From NCBI GenBank assembly GCA_013398015.1, contig VZRR01003261.1:820702-884701 (forward strand): a stretch of DNA of 64,000 nt. The letters run 5' to 3'. Under the pieces are notes generated by a model. That model saw nothing but the letters and a program-made list of their open reading frames with translations, had not been told where the DNA came from and searched no databases. Below, piece by piece: positions 13,901 through 28,900 of the stretch (its first letter is position 1; each line of letters starts with the position of its first letter). A program made the translations under genes and the position numbers. This stretch comes from Oreocharis arfaki. Taxonomy: Eukaryota > Chordata > Aves > Passeriformes > Paramythiidae.

Positions 13901-16900
13901 AAAATTAATGGTCTGCACCTTGGGAACCCTAGCTTTACACAGGGTGTGATATGGAAGTTCTTAATCATGATAATTTTTAATGAGTTAGTGAAGAGAGTGA
14001 ACTTCTTCTGGACTGAACCTGTAGTTTAATGTATAAATATAACATAGCAGGAATCACAAAAGAGAACAAGAGGATATTGTAATGAAAATAATTGTGACTA
14101 CAAACAATCCTAAGATTTGATCTCCTTCATAAATGTTTACTTATTCTCTTTTTGGGTGATGTTTCTTTTCTCTGCCTTTAGATTTTTTGTGTGAATATTA
14201 AAGCTTGATTAAATAAGTGGTTTCTTTAAATAATAAAATAATTAAGTAAAATTAATTTAAGGAAACTTAAACTTGTGTTTCATGTAGTTGTAGGTCAAAG
14301 ACAATCATCGATGATGCCTTTTACACTAGAAGAGCTTGTAATACTGTCACGCTGCCTTCGAGATGCATGTCTAGGAATCATAAAGTTGGCTTACCCAGAA
14401 ACAAAACCAGAGGTTCGTGAGGAATATATTGCAGCATTTAGAAGTGTTGGAGTAACGACAAACACGGAAATGCAGCAATGCATACAGACAGAACAGAAAA
14501 GGTGGATTCAGTTATTCAAGGTAAATTGTGTCAATTTTCAGAACATAGTTGAATAAAATTTTCAGGCTTCTGCTGAAGAGATGAGGTTAAACACTTTTTT
14601 TCTCTTAAGTTTTTTGCTGTTGCAACAAGGAATATGGATTTGGGAAGATTGCTGTTTGGCATATGTCCTACACTTCAAGTAACTAAGTTCTGATAATGTA
14701 ACACATTTTTTTTCCTTCTGTCAACTCTTAATTTTCTTGTTTGTCTTGTTTATAAGACAGTTACTGTATAACTTACAGGGTTTAACTTGGACTCCCATTC
14801 AGCAAGGTGCTTAAGCATGTTGTCATAACTTTATATAGGTGTGAAATTCTAACAAAATCTAGTGATTACTCCGGTACTTCTGTATTGGAGACTTCACTAT
14901 ATTGGTACCATGCTGTGTTGATTTTGTTGGTGTTCTCCTGAAATCTGTTGGTGTTCCTTACTTTGGGTTTGCTGGAATACTAAAGGGAAGGTGAATCTGG
15001 CTTAGCCAATGTGAACTTAATGTATGTTCTCTCTGGATATCTACCAATGTTTTTCTGCTGGTTTTATCCATGGCGTCCTAGCTAAGACATGAGGTAAGAG
15101 AAGCTGAAAACGTTGGCAGAAAAAAACCCTTAATATGACTGTTGCTGAAAAAAGGAGTGCTTGACTTGTCATGAAAATTCTGCAGCAAACACATCTAGTC
15201 AGCTAAAATTGCTCATTAAAGAAGTGGGAGCAGAAGAAATGCATTTTCCAAATTGAATGCTAGATTTACAGTCTGTTTAATACTGGCGACCTCTCGCACA
15301 CTAATGTTCAGTTCGAGTCATCAGCTGTCCCTTCAGGTCTTTTATCACTGCTTTTGTCAAGCTATCTATTTAATTGAAAGAAGTTAATTGAATGAAAATG
15401 ATCAACTAAGCTTGTATTAATATTGCTAATGGAACTTTCTTCTTGGCCATGTTTGGAGAAAGATGTCATGCTAGACTTTAGGAAAGGCCCATTAAGGCTT
15501 GCACTTAACCTGATGGGCTAATTAAGGAATGCTTATTCATTCTGCAAGTCTAAGGTAGCTTCTATCCAGCCTATTCTGCCTGATTTTACAACACATTTCA
15601 CTTATGAGCGTAAGCATTAATAGCAGTGAGAGTAACTGATAATGTTTTGATTGCACTGAATACAGTCCTAATGCACCACTGAATTTGTAATTTTCACAGA
15701 TTGATCTAATATATGTTTGCATAATGTAATTTAATTACTTGTCTTTAAATTGCCAAATAAACTTTTGATTTAAAGGTCACAAATAAAAACCCCAATATGT
15801 CTTATTTTTCTAAGAAAGATGTCAGACCAGGGGTATTTTTATGTATGCAGTTCATATCATTCTGCTTCCTATTTGTTCGCTTTAGTTTGTTGTTCTTAAT
15901 CAATCTTTGTGTAAATTGGTGGATTTCAGGTGAATTTGGTCATATTTTGCTATCATTCAGAAAGCTATAAAACCCTGAGTTACTGTGTCCCACTTTGGAA
16001 GTCAGGAATTAAACTTGTAGTGGAACTGCCTGAACTTGGTGTACTTACTATTTCCAGGAGCCAGGGCTGACTTCCATTAGCTGAATTAAAAATGTGAATC
16101 TTGAGGGTATCTGGAAGGCTCTGGTTCTACCCAAAAAAGAAGATAATAGCAAAGCTTGCCTTGTTTACTTCTTCAGAAATACGTTTCTGTTGTTAAACAG
16201 AAAAACATAATGTTCTGAGATAAAAATTGAGCATGGCTAAAGTTAATCTCATTAAGAAAACTCCTGTGCATAGCACTGAGTCTTTCCTGAGGGCAGCTTC
16301 AAAACAGCTTCCTTCCAGTATGCAGGCAGCAGTACCCTCTTCCAAATCATTAAAACAAAGCTAAAATAGTTCACCATGAATTTAAGTAGAAAATGCTATT
16401 TCTTTCCTTTGCACTGTGTCAAATATATCTATCAAATATATGAGATTTATCTTTGCTAAAGCTTTTGCAAGCTACCTGCAGAAAAAAAGTTATTTCTTTT
16501 TCCTTCCTTATCATCTGTGCTTTTAATTTCTCTTTTTCCTTTTTTCTCTTAACTCCTCACTTCTTTTGTGTATTTTCCATGTCTCTGGTGTCTAAAAAAA
16601 TACGTATGTGTATATATGAAGTGAATGAAATATGTGTGTATATATATAGGTGCACACACACACACATACACAGGAAAATACAGGCTTTACTTCTGCAAGG
16701 TAATTATAAATCTGGAAACAGTGAGGCTGCTGACAACGATGTGCATGTTTGCTAACAGATTGGAGGTCTTTGGTAAGGTTTACATATACAAATGTCTTCA
16801 TTCAACAGAATCCCTCCTTTTTGGCTTGGTAGAATGATGAGTAGTGTAGTCAGCTGTTACAGATTGCATAGAAAATCTTAAGTTATGAGTACTTGAAAAT

Positions 16901-19900
16901 AGATTTTGTTAAAAAAAAGTATTTCACTATCTTGAGTTAATCCTATGAAATCAAGTTTCTAATTTCGCTGAATTTTAGTTTTAAGTGCCGCTTGCACTGA
17001 ACACGTTATTGGAAGGAAATCCCCATTTTAATGTTATTTGTTGTAGTGCATCTTCCCTTTTAATAGAATACATACTTAGAAAAATTTTTACAAAGGAGTG
17101 CTGAGTTGAGGTGTCGAGTGTTCTCAGTACCCCATGCATTTTGCAGGAGAAACTTCAATTTCATCTAATCTGATTCAGCTTCCTTTAAGGTTCTTTAGCT
17201 GCTTGTAAAATATTATGTTTACATGGTCTTCATGTGGATAGTTTTTTCTGATTTTATTTTCCTGTTTAAAAACGTTTGCCTCACTTACAGTGGTAATGGG
17301 ACCACAGAGCTTCAGTGACTCATGTAAGCTGCACTGAATTTTAAGGGAAGGGTGATGAAAATTCCTGTGTAATCAGACAGTTCCCTTAATAACATTCTTT
17401 GTTCTGTCTTGAATAAAGACATTACCTTAAAAACTGGTTGTTAAAAGCTCTTTTGTGTAGCATCTAGACATAGAATCCTTTAGAAGGCTCATTAAACTTT
17501 GTTACTCTTGACACCTGTCCATTAAGACTGTCTTTTAGCAAGATTATTTCAGACAACCTCTGGGGTTTGGGTTTTTTTTCATTTATTTCTTACTCATTTT
17601 TCAAGTGCTGTACTTTAAAGTTGCAAAACAGATGGCTGTTCATTGTAGCACTGATAATGTCTTTTTAGCCTGGTAATTTACTATTCTATTGATTCCACTT
17701 AATTATGTTTTATGTAGTGGTGGGTGAACTTGGTTCAGCTTTGAACAGAAGGCGTGCAACCAAGTGTGGCAGTTCGGCTTGAGGTGGAGAACTTCTTTGC
17801 TTGGTTTCTCTACATACTGTTTCTTTTTTCTGGATTGTAGGAAACTGCCAAGAAAAACACTAAAATTGCAGAGATACCCTAGTGACCATGGGAAGTATTT
17901 TTCTCAGCCTCTCAGTTTTTCTAGGAAGATAAAAGAAGGTTGTATAAACACATAATATACATCATGTCTATACTTGGTTAGGTGTTATTTTCATTAAATA
18001 AGTAGTTTAATGTTGATGGTTTGTTTGGGCTTCCTTGAAGTGGCATGCAGCACTTGAGGTGTGCAGTACTACTAAGTCCTGCGTAGTCCTGGTTCCTAGG
18101 TTTTGGATAGAGACTTCATTAAGCCAGGTTTTTTGATGGCTTGCAGGTGAACCATGATTACTTAATTTTGTTCTAAGGTATTTAAGTCTAACAGCAAGTT
18201 TTTGTGAGTTAAAAATAAGTGGCAATTTTAAACGTTACTGATTTTTTTAAAAAAAGCTTTTGCTTTGTGAATTATGTAATTTCATTCACAGTGGTAGATG
18301 CATATTGCATGTATGTGTTTTTGACACCTAGGTCATCACAAACTTAGTGAAAATGTTGAAATCCAGAGATACAAGGAGAAATTTCTGCCCACCGAATCAC
18401 TGGCTGTCAGAACAAGAAAACATTAAAGCAGATAAGGTAAGTCATGTCTTTTTCCACAAAGCCTTATAAGTGCCAACTTCTCAGTGGTAAAATTTTCGAT
18501 TACTGACAGTATTAGAGATGTTGATGTTGCACAGATTGTGTGGTTTAAAACCTGGAATAATGCTGCTTTTCTCTGATGTTAAAGTCTTGCATCTGTTAAG
18601 AAACTTGTGTGTTAAATCGCATCTCCAATCCATAAAGCAGAACTTGCCCTACAGTGCAAGAGTGTAAATCGTTGGCATTTATAGCAGAGGAGAATTGGAA
18701 ATCTGGTAGCATTTAGTTGCATCTTCTCATAGTAAAAATGCTAAATGAAAGAATTGCTCTGTAGTAGGGAAAATTCTCTGCCAAAATAAAAGAGAATTCA
18801 GCAGCACTTTTTGTACTTACCTCACCTAGAAATTACTTTTTTTTCTAAGACCTTTTGAAAAAAATGGCATTGATCTTAAGAAGTGTGTATGCTTGTGCAA
18901 AAGAAGAAGCTAATACCTGCTGTGGACTAGATTACTTTGACTCATGACACATGCTCAGTACAAAATAAACAGAATATTTGACATCTCAAAATTCAAAGTT
19001 GGCTTCTGTAGTGTCCTAAATACCAGAACTGAATGTAACATTGTGTGGTATTTTTAAATACGTGGGATTTATATTGTATTGTTACTAGTTGTGCAGCTCT
19101 CCTGTAAGGCACAAGTATAAGGAGGGATCATCAGAAATGAGGATGTTAAGGCATTCAGACACACTCCTGCATGTGACCACTATATGTATTTACTATGCAA
19201 TAGTAAATTGTGATGTGAAACTAGGTCCTGTTTAACTGTAAAATCCTGTTCATTTGTGAGGTCACACAGCTGTACGTGCCATCCGCCAGACACGTCTGGA
19301 GAGTCAGGAGGATGGGGAGAATAGGACCACTGCAGTCTACTTTGGATGGTAGGACACTGTCTGTGCAATTTCAGCTTTGCTAAGTCAAGATAAGAGTTTG
19401 CCTTATGCAAAGAAAATTTGTGTTTTCTAGAACTAGGTTGAGTATTTTGTATTAAAGTCATGGTAGCCAAAAGCATGACAATCTTTCATAATTTTGTTTC
19501 AGATATTTAAAAACATTGTGTACTTGTATGCATGTGTGTATATATTTAGAATATTTAATGTAATTTAATTTACTAATTTCTTTGCCCAAGCTTCTGCTGG
19601 CATTGATATGGGGAAATGATGAGGTGGAGAAATGATATGTTTCAAAAATAATGTATTAATATGTATAAAAGGCAGTTGCATAAGATAGAAAATTAATACA
19701 GTTGCAGAAGATGTAAGCATTGAGATTTTGCTTTTACTGTATACGATGAAGAAACATTTTCATTATCTGTTAAACTGCAACAAACAGGCTTTGCATGGTA
19801 AATATTAATTCATTTTTATAAATGTTGTCTCTAATTAGATAAGGCAGAAACTTAAACCCCTGAATTACTCAAAATACCAGGATTTTATGGAACTTGCAGA

Positions 19901-22900
19901 GAAAGATTAGAGAATTGGACAGACTTGGCGATCAGGGTAAATTTACACTAGATTAGTTGTGCTGATATGCTTTCTCATGTAGACAGTCTGCTTCTTCCAG
20001 CTTTTCTTACCTTCTTAGCTTCACTATTCTAGAATTTTACCCTGCTGTGATCAGGTAGAATAATCATTAGATCACTGACAGTTTTGCAGAATTAATAATG
20101 AATTAAAAATGGGGCCTTTAAGTGGCAAAATGATTCATCTACGGGAGTCCATACTCTCTTTCAAGATGATGCAATCTGCTGGAATTAGTTTAGCCAGATA
20201 CAGTAGATCATGTGGAGACTGTAGCCTTTGAATGCTGCTATAGAGTTGTACAGAATTCAGAGCTTTGTCCAGGGTTGAAACCTAAAGACTTCCAGTGATA
20301 ATTTGTATTTGAGTAGCTATGATGGTAAAAGTTTATTTTGATTACCTTGTAACTGCAGTTGCTAGGTAATAACTAGCTGGCCCAGTAGAAGTACTGCTAA
20401 GAATTTTTAATTATATATTTTTTCAGTTTAGTTTCTTTCTTTGGAAGTCACCCATTCTCCACATCAGCAATCCTTGTTTTTTCACTGACCTACATGACTC
20501 TCCACAGCTGTTTATACTGTCTGGATGTTCTTCACTGTCAAACCTATCCCACGTTTATCACTTCCACACTCTCCTGCTACTGGTCTCCTTGCCCTCATAC
20601 CTACAGTACCTTGAGCTCTCTGCCTGGTCTTCCTTCCCAAAATGCCCCCAGTTCTATCCATTTCATGACTCCCCTGGTATGGGCAGTTGGAGGATAAGGA
20701 ATGCCTGTGCTGTGCTGGTGTGAGTAGCTGTGTGCCCTCCTTTTCCTGTCTGGCTTCAGGTGGGCTGGCACACCGGGCACAGCTCTCCTGGCTGTTCCTG
20801 TATTCAGGTTGCTAAAGGGATTTCTTGTCTCTGTCCAGTTGAAAATTTTCACAATACCTGGTATTTTTTAATCTCCTATTCTCTGTCAAAGTTGAAGTTC
20901 AGCTGATGAACTCAAGAGGTGTATTGGAGGTGAGATGGTGAGGGAAGATGACAGTGTGTTCACGTAAACGTTTTCATATGAAATCAGGCTAAAAAGAAAG
21001 TGCAGTCAACATGAATGTGTGAAAACAAGCAGGTAACCTTGTGCACATGACTTGTTTAATCCCTCTTGACTCCATATGGGTTAAAGCCAATTACCATGAA
21101 AGTACTGCTGAATCACATATGGTCATGTTTATTTGTGCTTTTTCATTTACTTAAATGGCAGACTTGTGAGTTCTAAATGCCCTCTGTATTGATGACTCCA
21201 TCCCATATTTCTCTTTAAAGAAAGAAGCTGTGATGGAGAAATGCAGATAAAATTGACTAATTGACTGAAATAATTGAACTGTCGAAGTCATGTAGTAGTT
21301 TACCTTTGCTGTACATGCACTTTTTATTTAAAATGCTTTTAACTGTTAGCTTAATAGGCTTCATACATTGACTTTAATTAAAAACGTTTACTAAGTAAAC
21401 TAAAGGTAGTCACAAATAAGCATTTTATCAGAAATTCCAAAAGCTTGCAATGTTGAAACCTGCCCCCAATGAAAATATATCAAGAATAGTGATGTTTAGG
21501 GTCATATCCTATTAAATTGGTGCTTAAAATATTCCTACTTAAAGTGCTTTGAGGATTTAAAAAACAAACAAAAAAGAACACTGAAGTGTTCAGTCCAGTT
21601 GCAGAAGGGCAGCAGGATGTGTGTCACCATGGGTAGAAGCCAAAGGAAAAAACCTTGAAGCTGTCATCAAAAACTTCCAGAGAGGGTATGATATGAAGCA
21701 TTTCTTTATTTTGTAATACGCTCTATGAATGGTCCAGGCTCCAGAGTGTTTTTTCAGAGAGGTGGTTATTAAGCATGAAAATGAAACAACCGAGGAACTG
21801 GGGCTGTTGTTTCCTTGGTAGAATGAAGCCAGGTGGACCTTTGGCCGCAGTGTCTCATCAGTGAGCAGTACTGACTGCACTTAATTAATTTACAGTCAGA
21901 TATGTGCTCACCAGCTGAGTTTCCTCCTATGAAGTTAGAGCAGGATTGTCATTTCTGCTGTGCTTCACCAAAAGTTGAATTGTTTCCTAAAAGTATCCTT
22001 TGTGTGTTCAAAGAAGCTGCACAGTACTTTGGGAACTGCATGAATGAGCCTCTCTGCTGTGGCTTCTTGAATTCTTCTCCAATAATTTTGTCTTAAGTAC
22101 GTAATACAGGGTCTTGATGATCTTTCACTGTTTCTGCAGTGATTGGAATTTAATGTGGCCACTGTGACTTTGCTGTTTGGAAAGAAAACTCGTTGAAATA
22201 AATGTTATCTTTCAGTTGGTTTCCTTAGATTTGGTTACATTCTTAAGGTTTTTGCCTAAAATTACTTGATTGAAAGTAGACAATGTAGTTGAAAGTACAG
22301 TAACTGTAAACTATTTTGATCATCAGGAGAGGAATATGGAATATTCCTGCTGTGAAAATTCAAAATCATCACAATTACTAATTGTCTTCTATGATGCATT
22401 TTTTCCTAATTCATAAGGTAAAATGTCAATAAGAAGATTTTTTTCTGAATAAAATAGAGGTACAGAAGTACTTATTTTTATATGCATTTTGTTTTCAGTA
22501 TGTTTTCACTACTTATATTTCAGTTTACCTGTAGCAACTAATGTTTAAAGAAAGGTAAGGCTTTGAGTGAATATGTAGTAAATAAGCTGTTTTAATGTAT
22601 GTATTTTTTTTTACAAAGTAGGTTGAGTCACTTGATACAAAATAAACTGTTTAAAAAAATGTTCTTTCCAAAATTTTTAAAATTATTATTTCTGTTTTAA
22701 GTGGGTTTGGAACCAGCACCTCTTTCTGTATCTGAAGAACGACAACTTGCAATTCTGACAGAGCTACCTTTTGTAGTTCCTTTTGAAGAAAGAGTAAAGG
22801 TACCTAATTTCTAATTTAATATGCAATTGGTTTTTTTAGCTTTCTGTTTTGAGTAAGTGTAAAAAGCACTTATTGAAGTAAAAACTGGATCGATTCCCAG

Positions 22901-25900
22901 CAGAAGGATGTGGCAGTCTGCGCTGTTTTTCTTCAGTACTTGTGCAGCAGCTGAACATTTGAAGTTAATGACTTCTCTGTTATTCTCCTGCTTATATTGC
23001 CCTTTATAATAATTGTGTTAGAATTAGAAACATGTATTTGGAGATAGATGAGAGCAGTTTGCAGTCCCGCCTCAGTGATGGCTCTACATGACTGCACCCT
23101 CTTGTGGTGGCAGAGCACCGGCCGATTGCGTGTCTGTACCAGAGTGCAGGGTCACAGCTGGGGACTGGGGAGCCCTGGGTGGGTTTGCTCCAAATGAGAT
23201 GATGGATGTCCATTTTAGGAAAGTATCACCTAGAGATCAAGTTCCCCCTTTCATAGCTGAGTAGCTGAACTTTGATAGAGTGTGTAGCTTAAAACTTGCA
23301 AGACTCTTGTACTTGATTGATTGGATTTGCTTTTGAATGTTTTTTAGATTCTGTAGATGTTGTTGTTAGTTCTATTACCTATTTCAGTTTTTCAGTTTTC
23401 AATATTCTTAAAGCTCTTTTCCTGTTAAGCACATTTTTTTTAAACTGGTTTAGTTTTCAGCAGTATCAATTATTTAAAAACTGCTCCCTAATTTGTCTTG
23501 GAAATGTTATGTTTTGAGACACCATCAAGAGAGTGAAGAGTAATTCCATAGGGAAAGTCGATCTTTATTTGTCAAAACAGATGGGCAGCTTTGGTAGAAA
23601 ATGCATGTTTTTTTCTCAGGCTTCTGTGAAACAGTTGTTCCAACAAAACATCTTACTGCTGTATGGCAATACCACACTAGGATTAAAGGGAAATGATAGG
23701 AATTGACCTTAAGCAGGGATCTCTATGTCGTGATTTAGTCCCTGCCTTCCAACCTCTGGACTTCCTAAAGCTGTGTTGAGATGTGTAAACGTTAGGTTTT
23801 TGGAATTCATAAAGCTTTGTTTGCTGCAATTGGAATTCATAGAACCTTGTGTGCTTTTAGCACAAAAACTGAAGTAACAATTGCATGAGACCTTGGAGAT
23901 AAGAATAAAGCTACAGACTGAACTTCTGTAGTTCAGAGAGGAGGTTCTGTTACCCTGTGTTTTGGAACAAGTGTGTATGGTCTTTTTTGTGTAATAGTGG
24001 GAGTTAGCATTCCTTTGGAGTCTCCCCCTGCCTCTACAGAGCAACTTGCAATAAGGGAAGAAAATACCATGACCATAATAAGGTTTTTTTTTCCTTTTGG
24101 TCAGTTGCTGTCTATTGCTCTGTAATTTAATATGGTAATACAGCTTAATGCTGCTTGTGTGCTTGGGTTGTTCCATATGCCCTTTCATTTTCTGACCTCC
24201 TCATGACATTTTTACCTTGAATTACTGGATAGCAGATACTCTTACATGCAATTGCAGAGTCCGCTTCCATGGTAGGGTCTTCAGCTTTCTGGCCCCAGGG
24301 AGTGTTATCCCCTTTAGCCTTAAGGCACATTGGGGTGCACTTTCAGTCTGTGGGAGGTAATGAATCCAGTTTTTAGCAAGTGCCTTGGTTTCTCACCTCC
24401 TTAGGCCATACTTTGGTCAGCTTGCCTATGGTGATGCTGCTTCCCATGGTGTGTGCTTCAGTCAGCACTGCTTGTTTTTCTGTGTTTTAGTCTGAAGTCA
24501 TTGCAAGTGCTTCAGTTGTGCAGTAGGGTCCTCATTTTCAGGACTTAGGTATACAGGAACGTTGGGTTATGTAGGGAGTCAGTACCAAAAAGAGTTTTGC
24601 TATGAGATGTAATACCAGGTGATTCTTTCCATCTTGAGTTGGGTAACAATAATTAATAAACTGTATCTAGTCCTGCTTCAGGAAGGAGAGTGGTGGTGAG
24701 CATATTCTCATGCTCTGTACATAAAAAAATGTGCCTGTGGCTAAGTGTCATAGTGTTATAAAACTAGAAAAATTTAGGCTAGAAGGGACCTCTGGAGGTA
24801 CTCTAGTCCACATCTTTCCTCATACAAGAATAACTTCAGACTTGGGTCAGCATGCACAAGGACTTGTCCAGAGGAGTTTTGACTATCTCCACAAACTCTC
24901 ATGTAACTTTTTCCAATACTTAATCATTCCTATTGTGAACTTTTTTCTTTATGTCCATTCCTTGTTTCTCTTTCTGCAGCTTAGGACTGTTTTCTCTTGT
25001 TTTTCTCCTGTGTACCTTAGGAAAGATTCCTGCTTTGTCTATACTATAATCTTCGTGGTTGGAAAACATCTTCTCCACTAGGAACATGTGCCCATAAAAC
25101 CAGTAGATTGAGACCTTACTCTAGCTTTGTCTGCTGTGATCAGATTTCCTCTTTCAGGGTAAATTTGTTGTTTAGAAAAATCCCTGCAGCCTCTTACTTA
25201 AAGACATGGTCTGACATATTACTGGGAGATTATATCCCTTGGAAAATATGCTAGACTATTTATTAAATATGGGCATGATGGCCAGAGAGAATATAGTAAA
25301 TATACACTCCCTGGACAGAGGGAATATTATTATATGTTAGGCAACCCGCTCCCATGCTACATCTCAGCGTAGAAGCACAGTTAGTTACAGTTACTCTTCA
25401 GGTGAACAGGTTCCTCTTGTGAAGACTTGAAACGGGACATGTTCAATTTGTACTTCGCCTGGCAAATTTTTTTTAGTTGGTATGATGGCCTTTTTTTTTA
25501 ATATGGCAGTAATATCCATGATTTTATTTTATCTGAATTATTTGTTCACTTCTTGTGCAAGGGGAACTGGTGCCTCTTTTCTTAATACTGAGAATGTTCC
25601 TAGCCATTGCAAACAGCAACAAAAAATCATTTACCAGTATTGAGGATAGTCTCTGTGTGTGCAAAATACTCATGGGACTTTTTCCCTTTCTTTTTGAATA
25701 TTTTGCATTTCAGAACTCTGAAAGTTAGGGAGAGAAAACTGGAATCACTGGCACAATATCTGTAGATGTGCCTCTTTATGTAGAAAGAACTGAGGATGAT
25801 ATCTTAGCACAGAAAAGTTCTTTGCATTTCTGTCCCCCTCCTCCGCTTGCCTGGGTCATGGCTCTGTATTAAGTTTCTGCAGCTCAGTGAGAGAGAAGAC

Positions 25901-28900
25901 AAATCACTTGAAAGAGAGTGCCAGAAGCAGCTCAAAGGACAGTAACAGTAGTGAATAACCATCTGTCATTGAATATTTAGATCTGCACAATGACAGGATT
26001 ACTCTTTTAACTCGTTTTAACAGATTTTTCAAAGACTGATCTATGCTGATAAACAAGAAGTTCAAGGAGATGGGCCATTTTTGGATGGAATTAATGTCAC
26101 TATCAGAAGAAATTATATTTATGAAGATGCTTATGATAAACTTTCTCCTGAGAATGGTAGGTTTACAGTTAAGTTATCAGCTTGTTTTAACACTTTATTG
26201 TTCTTACCATGTAGTTAATTATTTGCTTATTTGACTGGTATGCTGTAGGTGTATCAGCTCTGAGATGTGAAAGTTCTGAAAAGAAAAATTTCCTTGTTTT
26301 TACAGAAGTAATTCTCACCCATATTCTTTCTGATTCTTGCAGTCTAAATAATCTCTTATAGCCTTCTTTTATGGTGCTTTTCTTCCCATTTGCTCGTCCA
26401 AATAATTGTAATTTATATATTTTTCTATGTAGTTCATTAGATGTTATCTGCTTTGGTAATCTTTGCCAACAAGTACATATGGACTGAACAGGATTTGCTA
26501 AGTACAGTGTGTCTGATAATAGTGCAGGGCTCTTTTTAATGATTGGATGTAGTACTGTAAATTTTACTGCATTGAATTAAATCAATATGTATGTTTGTGT
26601 GAATCTTGCACTCACAATATTTTATATAAATACAGTTTTCAAGTTATTCTTTGGTCTCTTTTAAGTATTTTGTAGTATTTTTTTCTTTCCCTGCCTATGG
26701 TCTTTTCCAGTCCTTTTTTTGATGACTCTTAAAACAAGACCTTTTCTACAAAGTGAGTGCTTCACAAACTGAGTATTCCAAAATTCAAGCCAGTAATAAG
26801 AGTTTTGCTACTCTTTACTAGTTCAGTTTTTATTCCAGCATATATAGTTTGTGTGTGTAGTTACATGTGTTTTTATCCATACAAAACCTACGCAGGCAGC
26901 TGCATTTGGGTTTGTCTCTCTCCTTTCTCTGCAGAACCTGACCTAAAAAAGCGCATTCGTGTTCACTTGCTCAATGCACACGGTCTTGATGAAGCTGGTA
27001 TTGATGGTGGTGGAATTTTCAGAGAATTTCTGAATGAACTCCTCAAATCAGGATTTAACCCTAACCAGGGTTTTTTTAAGACCACCAATGAGGGACTGCT
27101 TTACCCTAACCCTGCTGCACAGATGCTCGTTGGAGACTCATACGCACGACATTACTACTTCCTTGGGAGAATGCTTGGAAAGGTAAAAGCAGCGTTGTGT
27201 AATACAAAGCTGCAGCAGTACTGAAATTATTCAGTAATGTTTTTTTCTAATTAGGAGGCATGGATGGGAAAAAGAAAAGATTTTTCTAGACTTGAGAGAA
27301 AATAACTTTCAGATGTTGGGTCTAAACGTTATTACTACAGATCAGCTAAATTTCTGGTTGATTTTAATAAATTATATACTTGAGGAGTACAGGAAATTTG
27401 TGATACCCTGACTGCCAGTTGAGCAAAGTTTGTGTGTTTGGTTCTGTGTATATCCTCGTACTTAAGGTTACATTGATTGAAGCCGCTACATCTGCTCTGC
27501 TTATAGTGATTTCCAACCTGGAGCTTTTTTGGAATATGACTGCAGTTACATTTCCATCCTTTGGAATATATGAAATGAATGTTTTAAACAGTTTCTAGTT
27601 GTATTAGGTATGCAATTCTTGCCAGCATTTAAAATTTGCCATCAGCATTTACCATACTTAAGAGCCACGTGCAAAATAATTTTCACATATACTGTTTGGG
27701 GTTTTGTACATTTTACATATTTCTTGAGTTACAGTGCTTGATAATTTGGTGATATGAATGTTCGAAGGCTAACAGATGCTTGTTGAGCTAGATGAAGGGG
27801 GAAGAAAAAAAGAGAAACCATTACAGACATTAATTACATTCAATTTTCTTTTATGGTCAGGTTTAATACTGAGGCTATTTCATTCTAAGCGCTTGAAATA
27901 ATTTTTATAAAGCTAATAATTATGAAACAAAGTTTGGAATACAAATTCCATTTTAGAAAAAAAAAAGATATTAATTGCTACTTAGCTGTCTAATACTGAA
28001 GGTATTTAAAATGTAAGAGTCCCATTTAACTGCCTGAAGTATTTTGGAGGCTAAAATGCGGCTTCCTTGCAGTGAGATTTGATGTGCAGTTGGATGTCTT
28101 TGTAGGGTAGCTGGAAGCAGTTTCAAGGGATGTTGTTGGCAAACTTGAACTGTTGAAATAGTGCTGTGCTTGAGAGTTGCCAGTCAACTGATTTAGATAG
28201 AACTGCCTCTTTGTAAGCAAATTCCCTGCTGATGCATCCTGGCCACTGCCATATCCAAACTTCTTAAAGAATGGAAATTACGAATTGGCCATTTCAATAA
28301 ATAATCTTTGAGTGATGTTCCCCCTCTTTTTGGGAGATGGATTCAGTACTAATACAATAGTTTGTAATTGTGTCTGATACTACATATCCAGGCTTCGTTT
28401 TCTTTCTGCATGTATAAATTTTTGGAGTGGGAAAGCAGATACTTTGAGGTATTGTTAAGGAAGTTACTTCACCACAAAAATGTTTTGTAGGAAGGAGGCA
28501 GGGCTCAACTGTCAGGGGAAGTTTGAAACATTCTTTTAAAAAAAAGATTGTAATTTTGAGTCTTCAGTTTTCTCTGTCAAAACAAGACATTGCCTTCTGT
28601 AACTGAATTTCAAATATTAGCATAGAGACAGAAGTTGCAAAATGTGCTCTGTCTCACAGAGTGCTACAAGTAGAGTTTTACTTTTGTCTTTTTAAAATCA
28701 GAGAATCTATTATTTAACATTTTGAAAACATAAATTGTTTTTATATTTGCAGTATGTTTAGATAAGGTAAGAACTGACGGTGCTACTTAATAATTACCCT
28801 TGCCCAGGTGCACTGACACCTTTTTAGTAGTGTATTTAGAGACGTGATGAATTAAACAGAAAGATAAGGCACGACCATACTATTCAAAACCTGCCAGTAT

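Noticed and set aside
23709..24188. 159-codon open frame on the minus strand
   Set aside because: Low-complexity, no family resemblance, inside a UBE3C intron.
26757..27224. 155-codon open frame as an independent gene
   Set aside because: Only 26935-27182 is real, as a UBE3C exon. The first 59 codons are intron read-through into the acceptor tract.
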